A DNA stretch of 15,486 nt from Candidatus Hydrogenedentota bacterium. Lineage in GTDB: Bacteria > Hydrogenedentota > Hydrogenedentia > Hydrogenedentales > GCA-2746185. The first letter of the stretch is position 1. Every line of letters begins with the position of its first letter. The notes under the pieces were generated by a model that was not told the DNA's origin, did no database searches, and saw only the letters and a program-made list of their open reading frames with translations. Location: NCBI GenBank assembly GCA_030123645.1, contig JASJYE010000014.1, positions 1 to 15,486 of the forward strand, in the 5' to 3' direction. The position numbers and the translations under genes are program-made. This document shows positions 1-7,525 of this stretch, in pieces.

Positions 1-79
1 CTACTTTTGAAGGAGCCCAAAAGTCCCTTTTTTGCTCAGCTTTCCGCGTATTCTGGAAGCGAAAAGCCATGAACGCTTA
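1..79. repeat. Dispersed intergenic repeat, copy A (cut by window edge)
   Basis: The first 70 bases match 7214-7283 at 60 of 70 positions without a gap (counted by eye), and similarity continues with one indel to about 79. It contains a perfect 7-bp inverted repeat, ACTTTTG at 3-9 and CAAAAGT at 18-24 with an 8-base loop, followed by a T-run at 28-33. On the minus strand both copies keep the same reading frame into a TAG stop, ending in similar peptides (GTFGLLQK here, GTFGLFQK in copy B), which could be a degraded gene end or simply conserved repeat sequence. The hairpin plus T-run could also act as a weak terminator. The element probably continues left of the window. Confidence 0.7.
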
Positions 80-131
80 GTTTTTTTCTTGGCGCGGCCG
101 GTGCATAACGAAGGATCGAATAGGGAAGCGT

Positions 132-1448
132 ATGGACAGGAAACGTGAACGTAACCCGCTAAGAAATGGATTTTGGTTCGTGGTTGCGGGAGCCGGAATC
201 GGCGCATCGTTTTTCATGCACAGCCCGTATGTGGCCTATTCGATTTACGCCTTCCTGTTGCTGGTGGGGATCGCACATTACTCATCGATCGCGTGGCTCG
301 CGGGGCTGGACTGCGAACGCTCGCTGAGCAAGACTATCCTGCAGCAAGGCGACGTAGTGGATGTGGATGTGACTGTCTCGAACAAGCGGGGCTGGCCCAT
401 CCCGTGGATCTTTTTGGAGGACGTGTTCCCGCCCTTTTGCCACCGCGCCGGAGACAACTCGCGTCTGGCCGTGCTGATGCCGGGCCGTTCGGTCACGATG
501 AGCTATAGGCTGACCCTTCCGAAGCGGGGCTACCATCGGATCGGCCCGTTGGTGATGGAGTCGGGCGATCTCTTTGGTCTTCAGAAGCGATTTCGCACGG
601 GCGTGCAGCAGGACTACGTATCGGTACTGCCGACGATCGCTTATATAGATACCTTCAACATCGCGGCGAAGCGGCCGCAGGGGCCGATCCGGACCAGCCA
701 CCGTATCTATGAGGACCCAGCGCGCCTTGCCGGGCTGCGCGAGTACGAAATAGGCGACCCGATGAACCGGATACATTGGAAGGCCTCTGCGCGGACGGGG
801 GAGTTGTTTACGAAGACCTACGAGCCGTCGTCAGTGACGGGTGGCACGTTGATCCTGGACCTGTATGAAGACAACTACGTTCCTGAGGATCGCGAGGCGC
901 GTATGGAGCTCGCAATCACCGTTACTGCGTCGATCGCGTATCTGCTGCAGATTTCCAGAGAGCAGGTCGGCATGATTACGAACGGTCTGGACGCCGCGGA
1001 GGAGGCGCAATATGAGGTGGAGTCGCAGGGCTCGCTCTCGCGTGAGGAGGCGCAGGAGAGCGTGGTCGGCGAGGTCGAGTCGGACCGGATCAGCCCGCTG
1101 AAAGTGCCGACCATGCGCACGACCATGCAGGCGCAGCAGATCGCGGAAAATCTGGCGCGGATCGTTCCGGGCCACGGCTTGGACGCGGTAGAGCTTATCC
1201 TCGAGGAGTTCCGCGGGCTGCCGCGCGATGCCGCCATGCTGCCCGTGGTGCCGTATGTTGGCGAGCAGCTTGCTCTGACGCTCGCGGAGATGAAGTACTC
1301 GGGCTTCGCCGTGAGTGTGTTCTTTATTCGCGACCGGAAGGGCTACGAAGAAGCGGCTGTGCTGCTCGCGCCGCACAATATCCATGTCTTCCACATCCAA
1401 GAGGAAAGCGATCTCCATGAGCTCGCCCCGCAGAAGATTGGGCAGTAG
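132..1448 (+). CDS. DUF58 domain membrane protein
   Basis: A 438-residue protein with two N-terminal membrane segments (about residues 13-30 and 34-54), a beta-rich middle part (about 70-165) and the DUF58 signature at about 190-222, where REYEIGDPMNRIHWKASART matches the family pattern of an Arg/Tyr-rich stretch, G-D, then R-x-I-x-W-K-x-x-A-R. The part after the signature resembles the von Willebrand A-like half of the family but carries an acidic insertion (about 290-330). DUF58 proteins are usually encoded next to a MoxR AAA+ ATPase and are thought to take part in assembly or stress functions at the membrane; their biochemical role is unsettled. The start is set by a well-spaced AGGGA five bases before ATG. 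The stop is followed after one base by the next start, so co-transcription with the sulfatase-like gene is likely. No MoxR gene is visible; it may lie left of the window. Confidence 0.88.
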   Translation: MDRKRERNPLRNGFWFVVAGAGIGASFFMHSPYVAYSIYAFLLLVGIAHYSSIAWLAGLDCERSLSKTILQQGDVVDVDVTVSNKRGWPIPWIFLEDVFPPFCHRAGDNSRLAVLMPGRSVTMSYRLTLPKRGYHRIGPLVMESGDLFGLQKRFRTGVQQDYVSVLPTIAYIDTFNIAAKRPQGPIRTSHRIYEDPARLAGLREYEIGDPMNRIHWKASARTGELFTKTYEPSSVTGGTLILDLYEDNYVPEDREARMELAITVTASIAYLLQISREQVGMITNGLDAAEEAQYEVESQGSLSREEAQESVVGEVESDRISPLKVPTMRTTMQAQQIAENLARIVPGHGLDAVELILEEFRGLPRDAAMLPVVPYVGEQLALTLAEMKYSGFAVSVFFIRDRKGYEEAAVLLAPHNIHVFHIQEESDLHELAPQKIGQ

Positions 1449-1449
1449 G

Positions 1450-3294
1450 ATGCGTATACGCCGCGCGGCTTACAGCGGCGTGCTGCTCTTGCCGGCGCTT
1501 TGGCTCTGCGCTTGCACGCCTGAAGACGACTCCCTTGGGCCTGTCGAAGCCAGCGTGGGCGGCCTGGAATCGATGGGCCCCAATGTCGTTTGGATTCTAC
1601 TTGACGCGTGCCGCGCATCGAACTTGTCGTGTTACGGCTACGAGCGTCAGACTTCTCCGGCGATCGACAGGCTCGCGGCGCGTGGCGCGCTCTTTGAGCA
1701 GGCGTATGCACAGGGCTTCGAGACGGTTCGTTCGGTCCCCTCCTACATGACAGGGCGGCATTTCGCGGTGCCGTGCCTGAGCATTCAAGTCTGGCAGGAC
1801 CTCTTCAAGGCCCCTCCTCCTGAGGAGCAGCTTCTCCCGCATATTCTCTCTGAGAACGGATACGAGACGGTCATGGTGTCGGCGCACCCGTACATTACGC
1901 CCGAATCCCGCTTGTCGCGCGCCTTCGACAGGGCGATACACCTTCGAGGCATGCCGTATGCAGAGCTCAACGAGCTGGTGGATGCGGCCGAGGCCTATCT
2001 CGAAGAGCCGAAATCGCGCCCTTTTTTCCTGTACGTCCACGCGATGGACACGCACTTTCCGCATCTTCTGCGCCCCCCCTACGATCAATGGGTCGACCCG
2101 GACTACGAGAGCAAGGCGATCAGTGGCGGCCACGCCCTCCGGGGGCCGATTGTTAAGTACTCCTCCGAAGACCAAGAGACGCTTAGGGGCCTGCATGACG
2201 GCAGCATACTTATGAGCGACGGGGCGATCGGCAGGCTCGTGGATATCGTCGAGCGATTGGGATACGCGGAGAACACGATATGGGTCATCGGAGCAGACCA
2301 CGGCGATCTTCTTGGCGAAGACGGCCGTCGCGTGGGTCACGACTTCAAGTACGAGGAAGTCATGCGCGTTCCGCTTATCCTCGCGGGTCCTGGCATTCCG
2401 GCGGGGACCCGAAGCCGTGCGCTCGTCGAGAATACGGACATTGTTCCGACTCTGGTCGAGCTGCTGGGGCTCCGTACCGAAGCGAAGTTTCACGGGAAGC
2501 CCTTGCAGCCTCTATGGGGGCCGTCCGAAGGTGCGCGTCTTCATGAAGCTGTCATGGCTCATCACGACGACGGAACACTCGTCGTTCGCACACTCGATCA
2601 CACCTACCACTACTCACTCGAAACCCAGAAGGAAACGTTGTGGCCGGGACCGCGGACAGCGAAATCTTCGCCCAAAGCGCTGCCGGCGGACAGCGCCGCC
2701 GCAGAAGCGATTCGGGAGCGGGTGGGCAGCGAATTTCTTCCGCAATGGCGAAGTTTTACAGCACTCCCTCTGCGTGAAATCGACATGCCCTTTATCGAGC
2801 GCATAAGGCTAGAGCACATCAGCAATGCCGGGCAGATCCTCACTCAGCTCGGAGAGGCGCCGGACGATACCTATCCGCTCAAGGCGAAATGGACGCTCTA
2901 TCCCTATGGGCTGGTCAACAACGGCTGGCTGGAGGGGGCCCCGCCCGTCGGACTGAGCATTCCGGTCCCCAATGGGAAGTTTCATGTGCAGTTGGAATTG
3001 TTCACGACGGAGCTCTGGGGGCATCCGGCAGGGGCGGTGTTGGTCAGGGCGGAGTCTGATGCCGCGTTTAAGCGCATCGAGGATTACTCCGGCCGGGGGC
3101 ACAAATTTGTCGAGCTCGGCGAATACGAGGTAAGCGACGGGCTATTCGACGTTCTCTTGGACCGGGCCGTCCCGGAGCACTGGGCTCTTGTGCGAAGATT
3201 TCGATTCATTCCCGCGGGCATTGCCGCGCAGGTGGGCACACTCGAGGAGAACCAGCAGCGCGAGGAGTCCCTGCGCGCGTTGGGATATCTATAG
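1450..3294 (+). CDS. Sulfatase-like lipoprotein lacking the formylglycine cysteine
   Basis: A 614-residue protein with a lipoprotein signal peptide: Arg-rich start, hydrophobic core and lipobox LCAC with Cys22 as the lipidated residue. The alkaline phosphatase/sulfatase fold is seen in WILLDACRASNLSCYGY (about 48-64, metal ligand Asp52), YVHAMDTHFPH (about 196-206), GADHGDLLGEDG (Asp283, His284), GHDFKYEE with His297, and RVPLILAGPG. The C-terminus LRALGYL is a common sulfatase tail, preceded by a beta-rich domain (about 490-600). The nucleophile region reads ETVRSVPSYMTGR (91-103). By its distance from the conserved T-G the nucleophile position is Thr92; by the x-P-S pattern it is Ser95. Neither is Cys, and the usual Arg of C/S-x-P-S-R is missing. 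It may act as a phosphodiesterase or transferase-type relative (LtaS and phosphoethanolamine transferases use Thr), or be inactive. The ATG at 1450 is chosen over an upstream in-frame ATG at 1315 because it starts at the signal peptide and avoids overlap with the DUF58 gene. Confidence 0.85.
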   Translation: MRIRRAAYSGVLLLPALWLCACTPEDDSLGPVEASVGGLESMGPNVVWILLDACRASNLSCYGYERQTSPAIDRLAARGALFEQAYAQGFETVRSVPSYMTGRHFAVPCLSIQVWQDLFKAPPPEEQLLPHILSENGYETVMVSAHPYITPESRLSRAFDRAIHLRGMPYAELNELVDAAEAYLEEPKSRPFFLYVHAMDTHFPHLLRPPYDQWVDPDYESKAISGGHALRGPIVKYSSEDQETLRGLHDGSILMSDGAIGRLVDIVERLGYAENTIWVIGADHGDLLGEDGRRVGHDFKYEEVMRVPLILAGPGIPAGTRSRALVENTDIVPTLVELLGLRTEAKFHGKPLQPLWGPSEGARLHEAVMAHHDDGTLVVRTLDHTYHYSLETQKETLWPGPRTAKSSPKALPADSAAAEAIRERVGSEFLPQWRSFTALPLREIDMPFIERIRLEHISNAGQILTQLGEAPDDTYPLKAKWTLYPYGLVNNGWLEGAPPVGLSIPVPNGKFHVQLELFTTELWGHPAGAVLVRAESDAAFKRIEDYSGRGHKFVELGEYEVSDGLFDVLLDRAVPEHWALVRRFRFIPAGIAAQVGTLEENQQREESLRALGYL

Positions 3295-3307
3295 GGCGCT
3301 GTTCGAC

Positions 3308-5104
3308 ATGACGGATAAACACGACAAATCATCGCAGGACTTTCAAAGCTTGATGACGACGCCGGATTACGATGTGGCCGAGGCGGCCAAGAGGGAGCGG
3401 GAAGCAAAGCGGCAACGAACCGATTTTCAGGGTCTTAAGGAGGAAATGCCCGACGATCCGCGCCGATACTCTCGCCGTTCTGCGACGGACATGATTATAG
3501 ACGCCCTGACGCCGCTTCTGATCTTCGCTATGGTCTATTCGCTCGTGTTTTTTTTGCTGGACGTCCGCTTCATATACAGCGAGGTGCACATTCAAAACCT
3601 GCGATTGTTTGCGTTTTGTATGGTTATGGGGGTCGTCGCACTGAACCGGATGGTTGCGCGCGACGGCTCCGAAGAATCGATGATGTACATCATTGCGCTG
3701 GTGTTGGTGGTCGGATTCTACACGGCGTTAACCACCGGCATTTATGACGTGGGCTCGGTTGCGCCAGGATTCCTCGACCGTCCGGGGACGGCGGCGCTCT
3801 TCAACATGACCTTCGTCGGGTTACTGTGGTGGGCGACGAACCGGCTGACGCATGAGTGTTGCATCGACGAGAACAGGACCGCCGGCGACATCGGCATTCT
3901 GACGGGGACGGTCCGGAAGTTTCAGCTTTCTATCCGCCGCGGCGCTACACTCAACAAAAAGACGTCTAGCGCGGCGCCGGCGAAGAAAAAGAGCGCGTCG
4001 CGTGCGCCCGTCGGCTTCCTCATGGAGGCGGACGAGATCGAGGCCATCGATCCCTTGGAATACAAGCCGCCGGAAGCGGACAAGCCTGCAAAAGCGCCGC
4101 GTGAAGCTCCGAGCAAGCGCCTTGAGAGACACCATCCGGGGGTCTCGATATTCTATTTTTCCGTTCCCGCAATGGCGGCATTCGCGCTGGGGCTGCCGGT
4201 GCTCATGCGCGGCGGACCGGCGTTCATACGCTCGGGGCACGTCTACGTTGCAGTGTTCACGGTCAGCGCGCTGTCCTTGCTCATGCTTACGAGCCTGGGC
4301 GGACTGCGGCAGTACTTTCGCTCGCGGCGAATCGAGTTTCCGGCCGCTATCGGCTGGTTCTGGGTCGGGCTGGGGTCGGTGATGATCGCGGCGGTGATGA
4401 CCGGCGCGTTGCAACTGCCTTTGCCGGAGTTGCCGAAGGCGGCGCTCATCGAATCTCACCAGTACGATCCTTGGAGTCGCAATTCCTCTTTCGAGCTCGT
4501 GCTTTCTCCTGCGTCGAAAACTGCCGACTTGGTCGAGCAAACTCGCATCGTCGAGCGCGTCGGCCAGGCCGTCCTCGTGTGTATGGGGCTGTTTCTTCTA
4601 TTCGCGGGGGCGCGGGCCGTCGGTGCTCTCGCGGTGTCGATCGGGCGCAATCGCGATTGGTACCCGGATTGGGTGATTGACCTCTTCAATGGGCTCGATC
4701 GCTTTTTGGAGCGTGTCATTCGCGTACCGCAGCTTCCTAAGCGCCGGGGCCCGACCCGGATCAGTCCGGCGGTGGCGATGAGCACGCCGTTCAGAAATCC
4801 GATGGCGGGAGAGGGGGGAGGCGGCCGCAGCCCGAAGGTCCGGAATTATGTGGCGGTATCCTACGACGCGTTGTGCGCTCTGGCGGCCGATCTGGGCGTG
4901 CCGCGGCATGCCGATCAGACGCCCTACGAGTTCGTGAAGGCCTTTCCGCGCGAGCTGCGCGGGCTCAGACGCGAGGCGCGCGAACTCACGGAGATGTACG
5001 TCCGTTCGGCTTACTCCGAAGAGCCGCTCGACGAAAAGGCACTCGATCGCTTGCGGAAGTTCTGGATGGCCTACGAAAAAGTCCGGGGCCGCTACATCCG
5101 TTGA
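3308..5104 (+). CDS. Multi-pass membrane protein with C-terminal DUF4129 domain
   Basis: A 598-residue protein. A charged cytoplasmic N-terminus (1-60) is followed by about four membrane segments (62-85, 96-115, 125-145, 162-178), a Lys/Ala/Pro-rich loop (about 205-275), four more hydrophobic segments (280-300, 310-332, 346-372, 417-440) and a soluble C-terminus. Residues 512-595 fit DUF4129: a helical pattern with TPYEFVKAFP, then ELTEMYVRSAYSEEPL and a closing basic helix. DUF4129 is typically the C-terminus of transglutaminase-like membrane proteins, or a separate gene, in MoxR-DUF58 operons; here no transglutaminase Cys-His-Asp domain is visible. The gene follows the sulfatase-like gene after 13 bases. 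The ATG at 3308 is chosen because an upstream in-frame ATG (3188) would lie inside the previous gene; AGGG lies 11 bases upstream. Its function is unknown; a membrane partner of the DUF58 protein is the likeliest role. Confidence 0.82.
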   Translation: MTDKHDKSSQDFQSLMTTPDYDVAEAAKREREAKRQRTDFQGLKEEMPDDPRRYSRRSATDMIIDALTPLLIFAMVYSLVFFLLDVRFIYSEVHIQNLRLFAFCMVMGVVALNRMVARDGSEESMMYIIALVLVVGFYTALTTGIYDVGSVAPGFLDRPGTAALFNMTFVGLLWWATNRLTHECCIDENRTAGDIGILTGTVRKFQLSIRRGATLNKKTSSAAPAKKKSASRAPVGFLMEADEIEAIDPLEYKPPEADKPAKAPREAPSKRLERHHPGVSIFYFSVPAMAAFALGLPVLMRGGPAFIRSGHVYVAVFTVSALSLLMLTSLGGLRQYFRSRRIEFPAAIGWFWVGLGSVMIAAVMTGALQLPLPELPKAALIESHQYDPWSRNSSFELVLSPASKTADLVEQTRIVERVGQAVLVCMGLFLLFAGARAVGALAVSIGRNRDWYPDWVIDLFNGLDRFLERVIRVPQLPKRRGPTRISPAVAMSTPFRNPMAGEGGGGRSPKVRNYVAVSYDALCALAADLGVPRHADQTPYEFVKAFPRELRGLRREARELTEMYVRSAYSEEPLDEKALDRLRKFWMAYEKVRGRYIR

Positions 5105-5114
5105 GAGGGCCGGG

Positions 5115-6119
5115 CTACCAACCTTTCTTGATCGCGTGGGCGCGAAGTGTGAGCCATTGTGTCTGGGTATCGAGGATCCCCATCCATTGGCTCGCGGTGT
5201 AACCGGCGACAAGACCTTCTTGTTGGATACACTGGTAGCAAACCGTGACCACATGCTTGATCCCGACGGCGTAGTAGAGCGCCTTTTCTTCTGAGGGCGA
5301 GAGGCTGCGGTACCTTTGATAGTGGTCGAGTAAGATGTCGACACGCTGCTCGAGCTTGTCCTCTTCGGTGCAGGTGCGCACGCACAGGTTCGACAGCGCG
5401 TAGGCAAGGTCCTCGAGATAACACCCATCCCCGGCGAACTCGAGGTCGATAATGGCCATCAGCCGCTCTTTTTGAAAAATGAGATTGCCGCTGTGCCAAT
5501 CGCCGTGAATGAGGCCCGTCTCGAATTGGTTGCGGGCGTCCCAGTCCAACTCGTTCGTGGATTCACGCAGGAAGAGCGCGATGTTGTTGCAGTGGTCGTC
5601 GATGATTTTGGGGTCGCCTTGGCTCCGGGCGCGATCGTAGAGCTTGCTGAATATCTCGCGCGGCACTTCGCTGAAGCGCCACATTCGCGCGTCGCGGTCG
5701 GGGCATGGAAAGTCGCGGCAGATCTTGTGAAACGATCCCAAGGCGGTCGCGCAGTTCATGAGGTTCCTGCCGGTGACGCGCATGGCGTTGCCTTCAATGA
5801 ATTCCTGCAGCTCGAAGGCCCAGTCGGCCATCTCAACGATCTTGGCCCCGGTGAAGGAAGGCTGAATGCGCGCGACGGGCAGGCCATGTTTGTCGAGGTG
5901 GGCGGAAAGGCGGTGCTGAAAACGCAGCGAATCAAGGACTTCAGGATCGTTCCGGTAGGTCTTTACCAGGAAGAATCCCTTATCGGTCTCAATGACGAAT
6001 TTCTGGTGGCGGCGCTGGTGAACACGTTGGAGAGTTTTCGGGATCCATACCTCGCCGAGGTCATAGTGTTGAGAAATGATGTTCGCCAGGGCTCTCTCGG
6101 CGATGGTGTGGGTTGTCAC
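5115..6119 (-). CDS. APH/CotS-family phosphotransferase (small-molecule kinase)
   Basis: A 334-residue protein with the protein-kinase-like fold of aminoglycoside/choline/homoserine kinases. A beta-strand lysine sits in FFLVKTY (Lys53). The Brenner catalytic motif is LIHGDWHSGNLIF (His205, Asp207, Asn212), followed by the metal-binding IIDLEFAG (Asp225, then Glu where Asp is more usual). The rest is helical, with LEDLAYALSNL typical of the family. It should use ATP to phosphorylate a small alcohol or amine; the substrate cannot be read from the sequence. CotS-like, homoserine-kinase-type and sugar or amino-alcohol kinases all fit. The GTG at 6119 is preferred because a GGAG (plus-strand 6126-6129) lies six bases before it; an in-frame TTG at 6170 would add 17 residues but has no ribosome site. 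The gene lies 56 bases after the TIM-barrel gene on the same strand, so the two may share a transcript. It ends 10 bases from the convergent DUF4129 gene. Confidence 0.8.
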   Translation of the reverse strand: MTTHTIAERALANIISQHYDLGEVWIPKTLQRVHQRRHQKFVIETDKGFFLVKTYRNDPEVLDSLRFQHRLSAHLDKHGLPVARIQPSFTGAKIVEMADWAFELQEFIEGNAMRVTGRNLMNCATALGSFHKICRDFPCPDRDARMWRFSEVPREIFSKLYDRARSQGDPKIIDDHCNNIALFLRESTNELDWDARNQFETGLIHGDWHSGNLIFQKERLMAIIDLEFAGDGCYLEDLAYALSNLCVRTCTEEDKLEQRVDILLDHYQRYRSLSPSEEKALYYAVGIKHVVTVCYQCIQQEGLVAGYTASQWMGILDTQTQWLTLRAHAIKKGW

Positions 6120-6175
6120 AAAGTACTCCGGAGTGTAGTTCGAAGCGGGCCCTTGGAGTGGCGGCCCCAAGGGAT

Positions 6176-7057
6176 TTAGCGTTTCAACATCCGCCGCAAA
6201 TAGGCGGCATCCTCCCGCGCGCAGGCACGCGGATCTCCCGTGCCTACGTGCTCGATGCAGACGGGGCCATTATAACCCAACTCCTTGAGCTTGTGCAGGT
6301 ATCGGGAGAGATCGACGGCCCCATTCGCGAGTCCGACCGAGAAGTCGTAGGCGCCTTCGGCCTCGCGGCAACTTTTGAAATGGAAGTAGCCGATGCGATC
6401 GCGGATGGGGTCCAGGGCCTCCGGATCGCGGTCGTCCATGCTTGTTGCGTACATATTCCCCGGGTCGGGTGTCGCGACGACGTGCTCGCTATCGACTAAA
6501 TCGAGCAGACGGCGCGTCGAGGAGACCGTATCGTGAATTGTGTTCATGTGGATTTCCAAGGCGAGACGGACCCCGCTTTTTCCAGCGACAGCGCCTAAAG
6601 CGCGCAGCGCAGCGGCGGCCTTTTCGTAGTGCGCATCCGTGGCGAGCGCGGAGCCGTTGTTGGCGAAATCGTTGGGATCGCCAAAGAGCACCCCGGCATA
6701 ACCGTTCATGAGGCCTATGCCGTGCCCGGCGCAGATCCCAATGTTGCCTTCGATCAGGGCGACGGACCGTTTGACGGCGTCTTCATCTTCGCTGAAGAAA
6801 TCGCCTGCGAAATCGACACAGGTAATGGGGATGTTGTGCGTGCCGCCCAGCTCAACGGCCCTTAACAACTCCTCTTGCAGACGGGTCTCATCGAAGTGGA
6901 CCCGGGACAGTTCCAGGCCGTCATAGGCGAAGTCCTTCGCAGCCTGAAATGCCTCGCGCAACGGACGATCGCGGAAGGTGTAGCTATGAAGGAAGATCTC
7001 CAAACGCAGGTACTTTCCCGGTGTTGATGCCAGCTCTCGATTCGGCCTCCGATTCAC
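6176..7057 (-). CDS. Sugar phosphate isomerase/epimerase-like TIM barrel
   Basis: This is a xylose-isomerase-like TIM barrel (AP endonuclease 2 superfamily). The recognisable barrel starts at LEIFLHSYTFRDRPL and runs to the stop. The four expected metal ligands are visible, numbered from the GTG start: Glu168 in LALEIHMN, Asp198 in TPDPGN, His226 in YFHFKSC and Glu269 in CIEHVGTGD. This arrangement fits isomerisation or epimerisation of a sugar, inositol-derived compound or hydroxy acid at a divalent metal; the substrate is not predictable. The start is uncertain. The reading frame is open to a TTG at 7099, and a GTG at 7057 and a TTG at 7003 are alternatives. Homology begins only near 7009, so the true protein may be about 275-293 residues; GTG 7057 is a compromise without a clear ribosome site. 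The kinase gene follows 56 bases downstream, so a small sugar or polyol pathway is possible. Confidence 0.82.
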   Translation of the reverse strand: MNRRPNRELASTPGKYLRLEIFLHSYTFRDRPLREAFQAAKDFAYDGLELSRVHFDETRLQEELLRAVELGGTHNIPITCVDFAGDFFSEDEDAVKRSVALIEGNIGICAGHGIGLMNGYAGVLFGDPNDFANNGSALATDAHYEKAAAALRALGAVAGKSGVRLALEIHMNTIHDTVSSTRRLLDLVDSEHVVATPDPGNMYATSMDDRDPEALDPIRDRIGYFHFKSCREAEGAYDFSVGLANGAVDLSRYLHKLKELGYNGPVCIEHVGTGDPRACAREDAAYLRRMLKR

Positions 7058-7160
7058 CCTAAGATGGGACTTTATAGGCGTTTCCGCAAGGCAAAGCAAA
7101 TGGAATCTAGCAAGAGTTTAGGTCCATGGAGGGTCGCAAATACAGGGCTTATCGAGGTAG

Positions 7161-7214
7161 GACGCAAGAAAAGGGACAGACACGTCTTCGCTCGTGCCTC
7201 GCTTCGCTTGCGTC
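7161..7214. repeat. Inverted repeat (REP-like), 8-bp perfect arms
   Basis: GACGCAAG at 7161-7168 and its exact complement CTTGCGTC at 7207-7214 enclose a 38-base segment; pairing extends outward with one bulged base (GTAG against GTA). The loop holds AAGGGACAGACACG, a sequence type often found next to REP-like elements in environmental bacterial genomes (recalled, not checked), and two partly matching CTTCGCT tracts. Its right arm abuts copy B of the dispersed repeat, so both may be parts of one composite element. Confidence 0.55.
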
Positions 7215-7292
7215 TACTTTTGAAAGAGCCCAAAAGTCCCTCTTTTGCTTAGCTCTCCGCGTATTCTGAGGGCGAGAAGCCGCTGAACGTTT
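7214..7292. repeat. Dispersed intergenic repeat, copy B
   Basis: This is the second copy of the element at 1-79, in the same orientation: 60 of the first 70 positions are identical, then similarity continues with one single-base indel. The ACTTTTG/CAAAAGT hairpin is kept exactly (7216-7237). On the minus strand the frame leading into TAG is also kept, so copy-to-copy changes alter few residues of the final 18 or so codons. Confidence 0.75.
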
Positions 7293-7408
7293 ATGGAATT
7301 CATTTGTCAATAATTTTTGTTATAGTTCTCGGGGAGTGGTTCGCCCGTGAAGGCCGGGCCGGGATTCAACTAAGTGGGTGTTGCTTTGTTGAAAACCATG
7401 AATACGAT

Positions 7409-7486
7409 GTCATTATGAGCGAAGCGAATCTCTTGAAGAGGGAAAGTCCATTCTTAGAAGAGGTACTTCGCTGCGCTCAGGATGAC
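7409..7486. repeat. Long imperfect palindrome upstream of the ABC operon
   Basis: The left arm 7409-7428 (GTCATTATGAGCGAAGCGAA) matches the reverse complement of the right arm 7467-7486 at 17 of 20 positions, and similarity continues inward (AATCTCT against AGAGGTACTT). GTCATxxTGAGCGxAGCGAA is a familiar intergenic repeat type in several phyla (from memory). It lies 40 bases before the start of the ABC ATPase gene, so transcripts reading through it would carry a hairpin in the leader. Confidence 0.65.
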
Positions 7487-7525
7487 ACAAAGAAGGATTT
7501 AACAGAGGAAGTGGGTGTCTAAACT

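Larger units (their letters stand above)
7100..7525. other. Intergenic region with repeats, no credible gene
   Basis: About 430 bases lie between the TIM-barrel gene and the ABC operon. The content is repeat-like: an inverted repeat (7161-7214), the second copy of the window-start repeat (7214-7292) and another long imperfect palindrome (7409-7486). Between them is an AT-rich stretch (7294-7332) with TATAGT at 7321-7326. It resembles a -10 box pointing to the ABC operon, but no good -35 sits 16-18 bases upstream. Short open frames here lack codon bias, ribosome sites and recognisable domains. No tRNA is seen. Confidence 0.6.

Noticed and set aside
1..207. Minus-strand frame of 68 codons at the window start
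   Set aside because: It overlaps the start of the DUF58 gene, and its end is the dispersed repeat. No domain; kept only as a note on the repeat.
1315..1449. Upstream in-frame ATG extending the sulfatase-like protein by 45 residues
   Set aside because: It would lie inside the DUF58 gene and would bury the lipoprotein signal peptide that begins at 1450.
5472..6179. Open frame on the plus strand opposite the kinase gene
   Set aside because: Antisense of a gene with a clear HGDWHSGN motif; no domain in the plus frame.
7304..7522. Plus-strand frame of 72 codons before the ABC operon
   Set aside because: It runs through the palindrome at 7409-7486 and has no domain or ribosome site.
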